Positions 1 to 9,824 of a DNA stretch of 64,000 nt are shown here, in pieces. The stretch comes from CALDTK01 sp965215215 (GTDB taxonomy: Bacteria > Bacteroidota > Bacteroidia > Chitinophagales > Saprospiraceae). The position numbers and the translations under genes were made by a program. Every line of letters starts with the position of its first letter. Positions within the stretch are counted from its first letter, which is position 1. The stretch lies in NCBI GenBank assembly GCA_965215215.1, contig OZ244043.1:1860001-1924000 (forward strand), in the 5' to 3' direction. Below the pieces are notes generated by a model. That model ran no database searches. It saw nothing but the letters and a program-made list of their open reading frames with translations, and had not been told where the DNA came from.

Positions 1-397
1 AGCTCACCACGTCGACGGGCACGGGGCGCTCTACGTCGGTGCGGGGCTTACCGCGCGAGCCGACCACGGTGACCTCGTCAAGCGATACGCCGGTACGCAG
101 GGTGATCGCGTAGGTCGTCCGCCCGTCGACTTTGACTTCCTGCGGCTCGTAGCCCGTGTAGGAGACGAGGAGTACGTCGCCCGCGGTGGCCTCCAGGGAG
201 AACTGGCCGTCGATGTCGGTCACGGTACCTACGCTCGTTCCGACGACGAGCACGGAGGCGCCGATGAGCGGATCCGAGGTCTCACCGTCGGTAACCGTAC
301 CGGTAATGGGTTGGACGATGGCCGTCGGTACGTCGGAACCGAAGAGCGCGAGGGGTAAAGTCCACAGCAGTACGAATAGGGATAGCGCTGGTCTCAT
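1..397 (-). CDS. TonB-dependent receptor, N-terminal part (partial, runs off window start)
   Basis: Reading the minus strand from the ATG at 397 gives 132 residues before the window edge. They comprise a signal peptide (MRPALSLFVLLWTLPLALFG), then a carboxypeptidase-regulatory-like beta-sandwich (ITGTVTDGETSDPLIGASVL ... GTVTDIDGQFSL ... VSYTGYEPQ) of about residues 35-110, then the start of a receptor plug (RTDVERPVPVDVV). The same order and the 'RPVPVDV' segment occur in the complete receptor encoded at 5073-7841, so this is a paralogous SusC/RagA-like outer-membrane receptor that would import a ligand with TonB energy. The ligand cannot be inferred. The start is well placed: a hydrophobic leader follows directly and the upstream 330 bp are non-coding. 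Confidence 0.85.
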   Translation of the reverse strand, partial: MRPALSLFVLLWTLPLALFGSDVPTAIVQPITGTVTDGETSDPLIGASVLVVGTSVGTVTDIDGQFSLEATAGDVLLVSYTGYEPQEVKVDGRTTYAITLRTGVSLDEVTVVGSRGKPRTDVERPVPVDVVS

Positions 398-731
398 AGA
401 GGGGGGATTCACTTCAGTAACCTCTACAGCGGCCTTCCGAAAGGGGAGCTGTACAGTTTTGGGGGAGTCCGCAATGTAGAATCACGGTTCGTTCGAAAAC
501 AAACATTGTCTTGCTGCACACTAAAAATGCAAATAATTTACGACGTTTTACACGTGTTTACACCTAAATATTACTACATCAAATACGGGGTATGTAACAA
601 GCGCATATGTTTTACAGAAGTAGCGCCCCCATCTGCGTGCGAGCCCGGTATAGTGAGCGTCGGTCTAAACCGGTTTACCTGATATTTGCCCCCGGCAACC
701 CCAACCCCGCCACTCCCCGGAAACCTCCCAG
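398..731. other. Divergent intergenic region with a 12-bp palindrome
   Basis: No convincing gene lies in this 334-bp gap between two divergent genes. The first 200 bp are markedly more AT-rich than the surroundings, as expected for divergent promoters. A perfect palindrome TAAACCGGTTTA lies at 666-677, 55 bp before the start of the HTH-membrane protein at 732, and could be an operator, perhaps for that protein itself (inference). A reading frame of 90 codons at 607-879 overlaps the next gene and has no family resemblance, so I left it out. Confidence 0.4.
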
Positions 732-1937
732 ATGTCTACTCACACCCGCGAACGATTCGTCGCGAAGCTCACGGAGCGTTACGGTGCGTGGAGCGCTCAG
801 GGCGCTCGGTTCGGCGATACCCCCTACGGGAGGGTCGCCGCGGACTTGTGCATTAGCGCGAGTCAATTCTCGAAGCTGATTTCCGGGACGGCCACCGCGG
901 GGATGTACGAGCGCTCCACGCGCAACGTAGACCAGCTCATCGAGCTGGTGGCGACCCGCGAGACGCTCGAGCAGCTCGCCCTACCTCCGGAGGCCGACGA
1001 CCAGCGGCACGCCGCGCCACCGGTCGCGAGGTGGCTCACCGTGCTGCTGGTCGGAGGTACGCTCCTCGCCACCGCGCTCTGGATCTACGGGGGTCGATCG
1101 CCGGTGAGCGACCGGGGGGGCGCGGCCGAAGGAGGAGGGCACCCACTCGCCGCGTTCTTCGACCGGACCTACAACGATCAGTTTCTCTCCCCTTACCTCG
1201 CGCCGGGGGACCTCGTCGAATTCTGCCCCTGCGCCGGCTACGAGGGCGAGTGGCACCTCGCCCGTGAGTTCGTGATCCCCCTGCCCGACAAACGGCCCGG
1301 GCTCTACTACCGCGCTAAGGCCGCCGACGTGCGCATGAAATGCGCGCGCAGCGTGGCGGACTCCATGCGCGGGCGCGTACTCTACGGCTTTCAGTACCTA
1401 GACAGCGAGCTTTGGGTAGACAAGCTCCGGCGGCCCCTCTCGCCCGAGTACTTCGACCCGGGCACCAAGACGTTCACCGAGGCCTTTTACACGATCGACT
1501 TCGAGGGCGATCCGAATTTCGCAAAACTCGCCGACATCCGCTCCGCCTTCCTCGATCACCTGAGCGTTTACCCCGATTCGATCGTTCGGCACGGCGAGCC
1601 CACGGGCCGCTTCGCCGATAACGTGGACCAAGACCTCGCCGATACGTACGAGATCGACCCGCGGGAGGTCCTCAAAGACGTGCTCGGCGACATGACGGCT
1701 ACAAGCTGTAGCTCGACCGCCAACCCCTTCTGCGACCCCAACTCGCTCGCCGAAGGGAGAAGCGAGCTCGGCTTCGACTGCTTCTTCGCCGTCGACAACG
1801 AGCACCTGGGCATGGGGGGCGGCTACCCGTACCACAAGGCACTGCGCCTCGTGCGCCAGAGCTACGCAGACCGGTTACCCTGCGGCTGCGACGCGGGGGA
1901 GCGCACTACGAGCGACCTGGCCGACAAATCTCTATGA
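732..1937 (+). CDS. HTH-domain membrane protein with Cys-rich extracytoplasmic domain, function unknown
   Basis: 401 residues in three parts. Residues about 1-80 look like a helical DNA-binding domain (RVAADLCISASQFSKLISG resembles the helix-turn-helix of XRE-like proteins). Residues 101-119 are a single transmembrane helix (WLTVLLVGGTLLATALWIYG). About 280 residues follow, predicted to lie outside the cytoplasm, with many cysteines (FCPCAGYEG, MKCARS, ATSCSSTANPFC, DCFF, CGCD) that could form disulfides or bind metal. The layout resembles one-component membrane-bound regulators such as ToxR/CadC in principle, but I see no sequence family match for the sensor half. It is followed 65 bp later by an Mrr-like protein gene in the same direction. 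Function is inferred only from architecture. Confidence 0.7.
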   Translation: MSTHTRERFVAKLTERYGAWSAQGARFGDTPYGRVAADLCISASQFSKLISGTATAGMYERSTRNVDQLIELVATRETLEQLALPPEADDQRHAAPPVARWLTVLLVGGTLLATALWIYGGRSPVSDRGGAAEGGGHPLAAFFDRTYNDQFLSPYLAPGDLVEFCPCAGYEGEWHLAREFVIPLPDKRPGLYYRAKAADVRMKCARSVADSMRGRVLYGFQYLDSELWVDKLRRPLSPEYFDPGTKTFTEAFYTIDFEGDPNFAKLADIRSAFLDHLSVYPDSIVRHGEPTGRFADNVDQDLADTYEIDPREVLKDVLGDMTATSCSSTANPFCDPNSLAEGRSELGFDCFFAVDNEHLGMGGGYPYHKALRLVRQSYADRLPCGCDAGERTTSDLADKSL

Positions 1938-2002
1938 ATTCTGGTAGGTAAGTAAAACAAATTGTCTCGCTAACTCAGTTAACTCCTGATTTCAGCGCGA
2001 CT

Positions 2003-2509
2003 ATGGAAGCTTTTGTGCTTTACATCCTGCTCCTGTTGCTCAAACTACTGGGCATCAGCTACGCCTTCGCCGTAACGGTGGCCGCGCTGCGGAACCTCGG
2101 GCGGCGTTTCGCAACGGCGAGCGGTCGGCGCAGCAGGCACCGGGCGCACCGCCAGTTCAAGCTGCGGGACATCGACCGCATGCCCGGCCTCGAATTCGAA
2201 CAGTACGTCGCCACACTCCTGGAGCGCTACGGGTTTACCGCCGAGGTGACGAGCGGGAGCAACGACTTCGGGGTGGACGTAGTCGCCGAACGGGATGGAG
2301 AACGCTACGCGGTGCAGGTGAAGCGCCACAGCAGACCCATCAACCGCACCGCGGTAAGCGACGCGGTGGCCGGTCGGGACTACTACAATTGCAAACGCGC
2401 GATGGTGATCACCAACGCGAGCTTCACCCGGGCGGCACAAGCCTTTGCCGCCTCGGTCGGCTGCGAGCTCGTAGACCGCAAAGAGCTCAGGGAGCTGATC
2501 CGCGGGTAG
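2003..2509 (+). CDS. Membrane-anchored Mrr-like restriction endonuclease-fold protein
   Basis: 168 residues. An N-terminal membrane helix (residues 3-28, LYILLLLLKLLGISYAFAV) is followed by a basic linker and an Mrr_cat-type nuclease domain (about 57-168). The expected active-site pattern is visible: a Glu in the first helix (LEFEQYVATLLERYGF), Asp92 in SNDFGVDVVAE, and Gln105-x-Lys107 in YAVQVKRH, followed by the conserved AVAGRDYYNCKRAMVITN strand-helix. Members of this family cleave DNA, often methylated DNA, but the membrane-tethered form is poorly understood. No methyltransferase or specificity gene lies nearby. The preceding membrane HTH gene may be co-transcribed. Confidence 0.8.
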   Translation: MEAFVLYILLLLLKLLGISYAFAVTVAALRNLGRRFATASGRRSRHRAHRQFKLRDIDRMPGLEFEQYVATLLERYGFTAEVTSGSNDFGVDVVAERDGERYAVQVKRHSRPINRTAVSDAVAGRDYYNCKRAMVITNASFTRAAQAFAASVGCELVDRKELRELIRG

Positions 2510-2629
2510 CTGCCCGGAATCGGGTAATCCCGGGGGAGCGCCCGAGAGTAGTGTACCCCGGCCCGCTATTTGCCCTCTCCGACGTGCCTCCGAGAGGTAC
2601 GCCCCCCGCATGTCTACGAACAACACACT

Positions 2630-5059
2630 ATGCGGTACATCATCCCAGCTCTACTCGCCTGCCTGTCGGCGGGCTCGCTCTTCGCGCAGCAGGCGGGTTT
2701 CAACGCCTACACCTTCGGCGGCAATCGATCCGAGGCCAGCTACCGAGCCGGCTTCACCCTCGCCGACGGCGATGTACTCGTAACCGGGGCCCTCACCAAC
2801 CCCGCCGACGACTCCCGCGTCGACGCGATCGCGCAGCGTTGGTCCGCCGCCGGGCAGCTCGTTTGGCAGGAACGCCTCGGTAAGGCGGGTACCCTGTCCG
2901 CCGGCGTGCTCATCCACGTAGAGGGCAACGCCCTCACCGTGGCCGTACACCAAAAGACGGACGCGGACGTCGAGGCGAAGGGAACCTACCTTTTCTGGTC
3001 ACTCACCACCGACGGAAAAGCGGTGGGGAGCGTGGAGGCCGAGGGCGGCAAGAAGGGTCTGTCGCCCTACACCTCGGAACTGCTCGTTAGCGCGGACGCC
3101 TACTACCTCATCCTCGCCAAGAGCAAGCTCGACGAAGACGCGGAACTCGTACGCTACAACCGGCGGGGGGAAAAAACCGCCGGCGAAAAGCTGGAAAGCG
3201 CGCACAGCTCGGCCGTCTTCCTCCGGGGAGAGAGCGACCAAATCCTCGTTCGCACCCCGCGACAGCTACTCTCGTTCACTACGGACCTGAGCGAAACGAC
3301 CAAGCTCCGCAAGTACGAAGCCGACATCACGACGGCGACAAACGACGTTGGTCAACGCCCGACGATCGTGCGGGTCGGCGAACGGGCCGTCACCTTCGGA
3401 ACGATAAAATCCGCGGGGCGGGGCAAGGACGACTACGCGGACGTACTCACGGTCATCGACTCGGGCACCGCGGTCAACGTCGATCTACCCAAATCGATCG
3501 TGGCGCACGCGCGCCCGCTGCAGCTCCGCGCCCGTGGGCGCGACTCGGTCGCCGTACTCATCGCCGACGAGAAGGCGCGGCCCCAGTGGGCCATACTGAG
3601 TACCTCCGGCTTCGTCAATAAGCTCGTACACTTTCCGGGCAGTACCCCCAATCAGCTGTGGGCACCCTGGCTACTCACCGACGGGCAGACCAAAAAACTG
3701 CACTTCGTCGAGCGCGGGACCAACACCACGGGTCGCAGCGCCAAGAGCTACGTCCGCGCCACCTCGGGCGCCACGCTCGCGGTCACCTCGGAGGTAGAGG
3801 CCGAATCAGCCCTCTCCATCGGCGCCTGCACCATCGATCCCCGCGGTCGCACCGTCTGCGTCGCCCCCGCCGAAACCGGCATGCAACTCCTCACGCTACT
3901 CAGCAACGGGGAGCGCGGGGAGCCGGCCGTCTCCATCGTCGGCGATAGCCGGGGCCTGGTCGCCGTCCAGCCCGAGGAGATTTACAGCCTTCCGGCAAAC
4001 GGATCGGGTGGCTTCCACCTGGCGGTCGTCTACCGACGTGGCGCAGCGAAGTACATCCGCACCTTCGACGATCGGCTCAACTTCGTACGGGAGGATCGTT
4101 ACGACGCCAACACGCAGGCGTCGCCGGCGGCCGACGGAAGCTACTTGGTGGCCATGTCGCGCCGCGGCTTCGTCAACCTCGAGTACATCTACACCGATGG
4201 CCGCATCGACCGGGTAGGGACCGTCTTCGCCGGCGAGCTGCACGCCGCCGGTGAAGACGCGCTCATCACCGCCGCGGCCGTGGAACCCGAGGGAGAAGTC
4301 GCGCTACTCATGCGCTCACCGGAGGCACTCGACGCCACCCAGCTCGTACTCTTCGACCGCAACGGCAACGTGAGCTACAGCAAGGGTCACGGCCCCGTAA
4401 TCGATAAACTGATCTTTACCGAGGATCGCGACCTCGTGCTGGGCGGTCACCGAGAGTTCCTCACCCTCGCCGCCGACCGGGGGTACGCCAACGCGGTGAG
4501 TGCGTCGATCGACCTGCCGGACGACTTGCAGCTGCTCGACTTCGGGGTGTCTACCGGGGGGGAGATCTACACGGTGATGGCGCCGACGGAGCAAAGCTCC
4601 ACCCAGGCTAACTACGTCGAGCTCGGCGGTTTCGTGCCCGGGAGGGCCGGGTACCAGACCCTGTACCGCAGTCCGGCCGGTTACAAGGTATCGAGCGCCA
4701 GCGCCCTGACGATCAGCAAGGACGGCGACCTTATCCTCAGCTTGCTGTCCAACCGGGGCTCCTCGCTCCTCGTGCGCAACGACGGCAAAATCTCGTCGGC
4801 GACGGGCTTACCGCTCGGTGAGACCGAGTTGCGGGTCGTCAACCCCGTACGCGACCGAGTGCTGCGTTTTCGCGGAGACGGACTGCCTTACGGAGACCCG
4901 GTGAGCCTGCACGATCTACGCGGGCGACTCATCGTCGAGGCTCGGCTGCGCTCGGTAGAGGAGGCTACCTACCAACTCGAACTGCCACCGAACACGGTAG
5001 CCGGCACGTACGTGCTACGTACCGGCCAGCAGTCCGCGCTCGTCGTGGTGGCCGATTAG
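2630..5059 (+). CDS. Secreted T9SS-cargo protein, probable beta-propeller
   Basis: 809 residues from the ATG at 2630, where a clean signal peptide begins (MRYIIPALLACLSAGSLFAQ); a TTG 60 bp upstream would put the leader inside the protein. The bulk consists of recurring short beta segments typical of a beta-propeller or Kelch/delta-60-like structure. The last ~75 residues match a Por/T9SS type-A sorting domain: NPVRDRVLRF, VSLHDLRGRLI, LELPPNTVAGTYVLRTGQQS, ALVVV. It should therefore cross the inner membrane by Sec and the outer membrane by the type IX system, ending at the cell surface or in the medium. No enzymatic motif was recognised. Confidence 0.7.
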   Translation: MRYIIPALLACLSAGSLFAQQAGFNAYTFGGNRSEASYRAGFTLADGDVLVTGALTNPADDSRVDAIAQRWSAAGQLVWQERLGKAGTLSAGVLIHVEGNALTVAVHQKTDADVEAKGTYLFWSLTTDGKAVGSVEAEGGKKGLSPYTSELLVSADAYYLILAKSKLDEDAELVRYNRRGEKTAGEKLESAHSSAVFLRGESDQILVRTPRQLLSFTTDLSETTKLRKYEADITTATNDVGQRPTIVRVGERAVTFGTIKSAGRGKDDYADVLTVIDSGTAVNVDLPKSIVAHARPLQLRARGRDSVAVLIADEKARPQWAILSTSGFVNKLVHFPGSTPNQLWAPWLLTDGQTKKLHFVERGTNTTGRSAKSYVRATSGATLAVTSEVEAESALSIGACTIDPRGRTVCVAPAETGMQLLTLLSNGERGEPAVSIVGDSRGLVAVQPEEIYSLPANGSGGFHLAVVYRRGAAKYIRTFDDRLNFVREDRYDANTQASPAADGSYLVAMSRRGFVNLEYIYTDGRIDRVGTVFAGELHAAGEDALITAAAVEPEGEVALLMRSPEALDATQLVLFDRNGNVSYSKGHGPVIDKLIFTEDRDLVLGGHREFLTLAADRGYANAVSASIDLPDDLQLLDFGVSTGGEIYTVMAPTEQSSTQANYVELGGFVPGRAGYQTLYRSPAGYKVSSASALTISKDGDLILSLLSNRGSSLLVRNDGKISSATGLPLGETELRVVNPVRDRVLRFRGDGLPYGDPVSLHDLRGRLIVEARLRSVEEATYQLELPPNTVAGTYVLRTGQQSALVVVAD

Positions 5060-5072
5060 GCGGGAGTCGGGC

Positions 5073-7841
5073 TCAAAACTCGAGCGTCGCCATCAGGAAG
5101 TAGTACGCGCCGCTGAACCCGAACTGGTTGGAGTTGCGCGAGTAGGGTACCTGCCCGTTGGCGTAGGAGCCCGCCTCGCCGATGGAACCGTCGCGAAAGT
5201 TGTTGTACTTGTCGGGGTAGACGTCGAAGACGTTGTTGCTGCCGAGGGTGAGGATGAGGTTGCGACTCAGCGAGGCGTTGACGCTCAGGTCGGTTACCGT
5301 CTTCGCGGCGAAGGTCTGCACGCAGGGTCCGTCCTCCGGACACGTTACGTTATCGTCTACCCCCGAGAGGCCGGCACTGGATGCTTTCACGTTGCCGAAG
5401 TGAGTGACGCGCGCCGTGAACCCCACCTTACGCAGTTGGTAATCCGCGAGTAGGATGAGCTTCTGGCGGGGCTGGGCGACCTCGAAGAGCTCCTCGGCCG
5501 TTTGCCCGAAGAGTTGGAGGTCTCGAAACTGATCGTCGGCGCCGGCTAGGATACCCTCGGGCGTTTCCGCGCGGCCTACGACTTCGGTCTGGTTCAGGCC
5601 GAGGGCGGCCGACAGGTTGAGGCGATGCTCGTTCTCTAGGTTGACCCGGTACTTAGCCACGAGATCGAGGCCCCGCGTTTGCGTCGAGATCGCGTTCGTG
5701 AAGAAGCGAATCTCCGCCGTGCCGGGGAAGGCCCGCGCTACGGCGGGGTAGTCGCGCGCCCGAATCCGCTCCGAGATCACGATCCGATCGTCGATGTCGA
5801 TCTGGTAGGCATCGAGCGTTAGAATCAGGTTGCCGTCGGCAAACTGCGAGGTGAAGCCCAAGTTGTAGTTGTTCGAAAGCTCCGCGGTGGGCTCGTCTAC
5901 GCCGAGTTCTTCGAGGCCGGGCTCATCGCTCGCCACCTGCTTCGTGACGCTGAACTCGTTGTTCTGCACGGTGGTCGTGTTCACCTTGTTACCGATCTGC
6001 GCGAGTGACGGCGCCCGGAAACCCCGGTTGTACGAGCCACGCACCGCCACCCGGTCGGTTAGGCTGTAGCGCAGGGCCAGCCTACCGGAGAGGGCGGCAC
6101 CGAAGTCGGAGTAATCCTCGAAACGGAGGGCCGGGGCCACGAGGAAGCGGTCCGTGATGTCGAGCTCGGTGTCGAGGTAGGCGGCGAAGTTCGAGCGGTC
6201 GAGCTCGTTTTCGTCGTCGATACCGATACCCGGGCGCCCGCTCGAACCGACGGCCTTACCGTTGACGGGGGGTATCGTGTCGACCAGCGTTCGGGCGTAG
6301 GACGCTTCGCTCCCGCGATCCACCTCGAAGTCGTCGGTACGGTACTGGACCCCGAAGGCGAGGTTGACGTTGTCGAAGGTGTTCGTGCTGCCGAAGTTAC
6401 GTTGCACACCGGCGTCAATAATCTGCTGCGAGAAATTGAACTGGCCGACCTCGAAGTCCGTCGGCGATAAGATTCCGAGCGCTGGATTGACCGAACCGAG
6501 GTTGAACAGCTCGAGCTCATTGTGTCCGTAGGAGTACGAAACGTCGAACTCCCAACTACCCGGTAGCTTCCGGCTGATGCCAGCTACACCCGAGTAGTCG
6601 ATCGCGCTGCCGGGTAGGGAGGGGGTGAAGCCATCGGGGAAGATCTCGAGGGTGCCCTGGGCCCTGTTGGACGGGCTCCGGAAAAACCCTTCGGCGACGA
6701 TGTTTTTCTTGGAGTACCCCCCGAAACTGTAAAAACTCCATTGGTCGTTGAAGGGCAAGCGGAAGTTGCCGAACGCTTGGTAGGTGTCGTTCGGGTTGGA
6801 GCCGTACACGCCCACCCTAAACTCGTCGTCGGGATACACGCCCCGGTCCCGCCGGGGGTTATTCGTTAAGTACGGGAAATCAGGCGTCGGCCCGGTCGCC
6901 TCGTAGAAGTCGGGCACCGCCGGATAGAGTGCCCCCGTGTAGGTATCCGAGCGGTCGGTACCCGCGAAGGTGAAGTGCTCGAGCGTGAAGTTGAAAAAGC
7001 CGCCCGGCTTACCGACCGGCAGACCGTAGTTGAGGGAGTTCTTGAACGTCTCCCCGTCGCCCTCGCCGTACTGGCCGATCGTGGAGCGGAAGGTCCCGCG
7101 GTTCACCTGATCCTCGAGCACGAGGTTGATCGCCCCCGCGATGGCGTCCGAGCCGTACTGCGCGGCCGCACCGTCGCGCAGGACCTCCACGCGGCGCAGG
7201 GCCGCGGTGGGGATCGCGTTGAGGTCCGTGATCACCGTTCCGAGCCCCGGGGCGACGTTCAGGTTGAGCGCGGAAAACTGGTGGCGCCGCTTGCCGTTGA
7301 TCAGCACCAGCGTCTGGTCGGGCTGCATCCCGCGCAGGGTGGCCGGGTCGGCGTAGTTGGTCGTGCCGTTGATCGCGTACTTCGCGGAGTTGAAGGTCGG
7401 CGAGGTAAACTGCACCTGTTGCCCGAGGTCCGTTTGGCCCGTGAGCGCCAACTCGCGCTGGGGGATCACGTCGATGGGTACCGGGCGGTCGATCTCGGTA
7501 CGCACCTGGCCGCGCGTACCCACCTCCACCACGTCGTCCTCTACCTCCAGACGGAGCAGCACGTTGTATTCCGCGCGCCCGTCCGTCAAGACGGTCTGAC
7601 TCTCGTAACCCGGGTAGCTCACGCGCAGCTCGTCACCGTCCTGCGCCTCCAAGCGGTACACCCCGTCGAGGTCGCTGAGCACCTCCACCTCCGAGGCCAA
7701 ATTGGCTACCGTCGCGCCGAGCAGCGGGCGTCCCGTTTGCTCGTCGGCCACGATGCCCGTCACCGTAATGCCGGTTTGCGCAATACAAGATACTACCGCG
7801 CAAAAGGTGAGGAATAGACAAAGGAGTACTCTTATCTGCAT
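5073..7841 (-). CDS. SusC/RagA-like TonB-dependent outer-membrane receptor
   Basis: 922 residues from the ATG at 7841 (MQIRVLLCLFLTFCAVVSCIAQ, a good signal peptide); an in-frame ATG 33 bp upstream is less likely. Order: carboxypeptidase-regulatory-like domain (ITVTGIVADEQTGRPLLGATVA ... DLDGVYRLEA), plug domain with RPVPIDVIPQRELALTG, LRGMQPDQTLVLINGKRRH and VEVLRDGAAAQYGSDAIAGA, then the 22-stranded barrel ending in the usual aromatic residue (YFLMATLEF). The plug signatures are typical of the TonB receptor family. No SusD partner is adjacent, so it may act alone. It lies downstream of ilvD on the same strand across a 120-bp gap. Substrate unknown. Confidence 0.9.
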   Translation of the reverse strand: MQIRVLLCLFLTFCAVVSCIAQTGITVTGIVADEQTGRPLLGATVANLASEVEVLSDLDGVYRLEAQDGDELRVSYPGYESQTVLTDGRAEYNVLLRLEVEDDVVEVGTRGQVRTEIDRPVPIDVIPQRELALTGQTDLGQQVQFTSPTFNSAKYAINGTTNYADPATLRGMQPDQTLVLINGKRRHQFSALNLNVAPGLGTVITDLNAIPTAALRRVEVLRDGAAAQYGSDAIAGAINLVLEDQVNRGTFRSTIGQYGEGDGETFKNSLNYGLPVGKPGGFFNFTLEHFTFAGTDRSDTYTGALYPAVPDFYEATGPTPDFPYLTNNPRRDRGVYPDDEFRVGVYGSNPNDTYQAFGNFRLPFNDQWSFYSFGGYSKKNIVAEGFFRSPSNRAQGTLEIFPDGFTPSLPGSAIDYSGVAGISRKLPGSWEFDVSYSYGHNELELFNLGSVNPALGILSPTDFEVGQFNFSQQIIDAGVQRNFGSTNTFDNVNLAFGVQYRTDDFEVDRGSEASYARTLVDTIPPVNGKAVGSSGRPGIGIDDENELDRSNFAAYLDTELDITDRFLVAPALRFEDYSDFGAALSGRLALRYSLTDRVAVRGSYNRGFRAPSLAQIGNKVNTTTVQNNEFSVTKQVASDEPGLEELGVDEPTAELSNNYNLGFTSQFADGNLILTLDAYQIDIDDRIVISERIRARDYPAVARAFPGTAEIRFFTNAISTQTRGLDLVAKYRVNLENEHRLNLSAALGLNQTEVVGRAETPEGILAGADDQFRDLQLFGQTAEELFEVAQPRQKLILLADYQLRKVGFTARVTHFGNVKASSAGLSGVDDNVTCPEDGPCVQTFAAKTVTDLSVNASLSRNLILTLGSNNVFDVYPDKYNNFRDGSIGEAGSYANGQVPYSRNSNQFGFSGAYYFLMATLEF

Positions 7842-7952
7842 ACGTAAAAGCTTCTGTTCTCTAACAAGACACAAATAAACTCAGCTGTCGGCGAGCGTCT
7901 ACCATCGATTTTCGATTAAGTCGAAAGAATGCTACTACGTCGTTTGGCTTGC

Positions 7953-7966
7953 CGCTTTCGCTAAAA
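7953..7966 (+). repeat. 14-mer GCTTTCGCYAAAAC, copy 1 (Y = T)
   Basis: Exact copy of the window-wide 14-mer. It overlaps the stop codon and 3' end of ilvD, read from the opposite strand. Confidence 0.7.
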
Positions 7967-9640
7967 CGAGTCCGTCACGCAGCCCTCCGAGGCGGTCGAG
8001 ACGCAGCGGGCGTACTTGAGCAGTAACCCGTGCCGCGCGCGCAGCGGCGGGGCCGTCCAGTTTTGCCGCCGAGCGCTCAACTCCCCCTCGGAGAGCCGTA
8101 CGGACAGCTCGTTGGCCTCGGCGTCGATGTGGATGCGATCTCCGTTTTGCAGCAGCGCGATGGTGCCGCCGGCCTGGGCCTCGGGCGTGATGTGACCGAC
8201 CACGAAGCCGTGCGTGCCTCCGGAAAATCGCCCGTCGGTGATGAGGGCGACCCGCTTGCCGAGTCCGATGCCCATGATCGAGGCGGTGGGCTTGAGCATC
8301 TCGGGCATCCCGGGCCCGCCGCGCGGACCGCAGTAGCGGATCACGAGCACGTCGCCCGCCCGGATCTCGTCGGCGAGGATGGCGGCGTTGGCCTCGTCTT
8401 CGGAGTCGAACACGCGCGCCACGCCCTCGAAGCGGGTGCCCTCCTTACCGGTGATCTTGGCCACCGAGCCCTCGGTGGCGATGTTGCCGTAGAGCACGCG
8501 GATGTGGCCCTGGGGCTTGAGCGGGGCGCTGGTCGGGGCGATGATGTCCTGGTCCGCGGTAAGCGGGGTGGCCTCGGCTAAGTTTTCCGCGAGCGTCCGG
8601 CCGGTTACGGTGAGGCAGTCGCCGTGCAGTAGGCCCTCCTCGAGCATCATGCGCATCACGCCGGGGATGCCCCCCACCGCGGAGAGGTCCTCCATCACGT
8701 ACTTGCCGCTCGGCTTGAGGTCGGCCAGCAGCGGCGTGGTGTCGCTGGCGCGCTGGAAGTCGTCGATGGCGAGCGGTACGCCCACCGACTTCGCGATGGC
8801 GATGAGGTGGATCACCGCGTTGGTGGACCCGCCGAGCACGATGATGAGGCGCATCGCGTTCTCGAAAGACGCGCGCGTTTGGATGTCGCGCGGCTTGAGG
8901 TCGCGCTCCAAGAGCTTGCGGATCGCCCGGCCGATCCGGGCGGTCTCGGCGTGCTTCTCGGCCGATTGCGCGGGGTGCGAGGCATTATAAGGTAGGGCCA
9001 TGCCGAGGCCCTCGATGGCCGAAGCCATCGTGTTAGCGGTGTACATACCCCCGCAGGCCCCCGGCCCGGGACAGGCGTTGCGCACGATATCGCGGAAGGT
9101 CCGCTCGTCGATCTCCCCGGCGCGCAACTGGCCCGGGGCCTCGAACGACGATACGATGTCGAGCTTGCGGTCGGCCGCACAGCCACTGGCGATGGTGCCG
9201 CCGTAGAGGATGATGCCCGGGCGATTGACGCGGTTGATGCCCATGAGTGCACCCGGCATGTTCTTGTCGCAACCGACCACGGCCACCGTGGCGTCGTACC
9301 ACTGCGCCGAACTCACCATCTCGACGCTGTCGGCGATGAGGTCGCGCGAGGGCAGGGAGAAGCGCATGCCCGAGGTCCCCATCGAGATGCCGTCGCTCAC
9401 CCCGGAGGTGTGGTACACGAGCCCGACCATCCCTTCGGCATTCACCCCGTCGCGCACCTCGGCGGCGAGGCCGTTGAGGTGCATGTTGCACGGGTTGCCC
9501 TCCCAGCCGCAGCTCGCGATCCCCACCTGCGCCTTCTGCATGTCCGCGGGCGAGAGTCCGGCGGCGTGCAGCATCGACTGCGCGGCCGGGCGGGTGTCGT
9601 CCTGGGTGACTTGCCTCGAGAAGCGGTTGAGCTCTGCCAT
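7961..9640 (-). CDS. ilvD: Dihydroxy-acid dehydratase
   Basis: 559 residues, the usual length for IlvD. It converts 2,3-dihydroxy-isovalerate and -methylvalerate to the 2-oxo acids in valine and isoleucine synthesis, using an iron-sulfur cluster. Cluster-binding cysteines are visible: Cys51 in GWEGNPCNMHL, Cys124 in VVGCDKNMPG and Cys196 in PGACGGMYTANTMAS. Family blocks GGSTNAVIHLIAIA, GPRGGPGMPEML and DGRFSGGTHGFVVGHI are intact. The N-terminus begins at a natural position. No other ilv gene is adjacent, so it is a stand-alone locus. The upstream 184-bp region is shared with a divergent T9SS cargo gene. Confidence 0.96.
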   Translation of the reverse strand: MAELNRFSRQVTQDDTRPAAQSMLHAAGLSPADMQKAQVGIASCGWEGNPCNMHLNGLAAEVRDGVNAEGMVGLVYHTSGVSDGISMGTSGMRFSLPSRDLIADSVEMVSSAQWYDATVAVVGCDKNMPGALMGINRVNRPGIILYGGTIASGCAADRKLDIVSSFEAPGQLRAGEIDERTFRDIVRNACPGPGACGGMYTANTMASAIEGLGMALPYNASHPAQSAEKHAETARIGRAIRKLLERDLKPRDIQTRASFENAMRLIIVLGGSTNAVIHLIAIAKSVGVPLAIDDFQRASDTTPLLADLKPSGKYVMEDLSAVGGIPGVMRMMLEEGLLHGDCLTVTGRTLAENLAEATPLTADQDIIAPTSAPLKPQGHIRVLYGNIATEGSVAKITGKEGTRFEGVARVFDSEDEANAAILADEIRAGDVLVIRYCGPRGGPGMPEMLKPTASIMGIGLGKRVALITDGRFSGGTHGFVVGHITPEAQAGGTIALLQNGDRIHIDAEANELSVRLSEGELSARRQNWTAPPLRARHGLLLKYARCVSTASEGCVTDSF

Positions 9641-9824
9641 GTAAAACGGATCGATCGTAGGGCCTGGGCCGGTTGGGGCACTAGGTAAGCACCGGACGGC
9701 AAAGACCTACGTAAAACGCGTCATATACGAATTGTCGGCAGCCAAGCGGGACGTATGCGACGAAGTACGTTTCTTTCGACTGACGCAACACTGCTTCTAC
9801 CCTAGCCCTCACAAAACGTTTACT

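Noticed and set aside
6975..7817. 280-codon plus-strand frame across the TonB-dependent receptor
   Set aside because: Antisense to the plug domain; low-complexity Arg/Val/Leu composition without any family resemblance.
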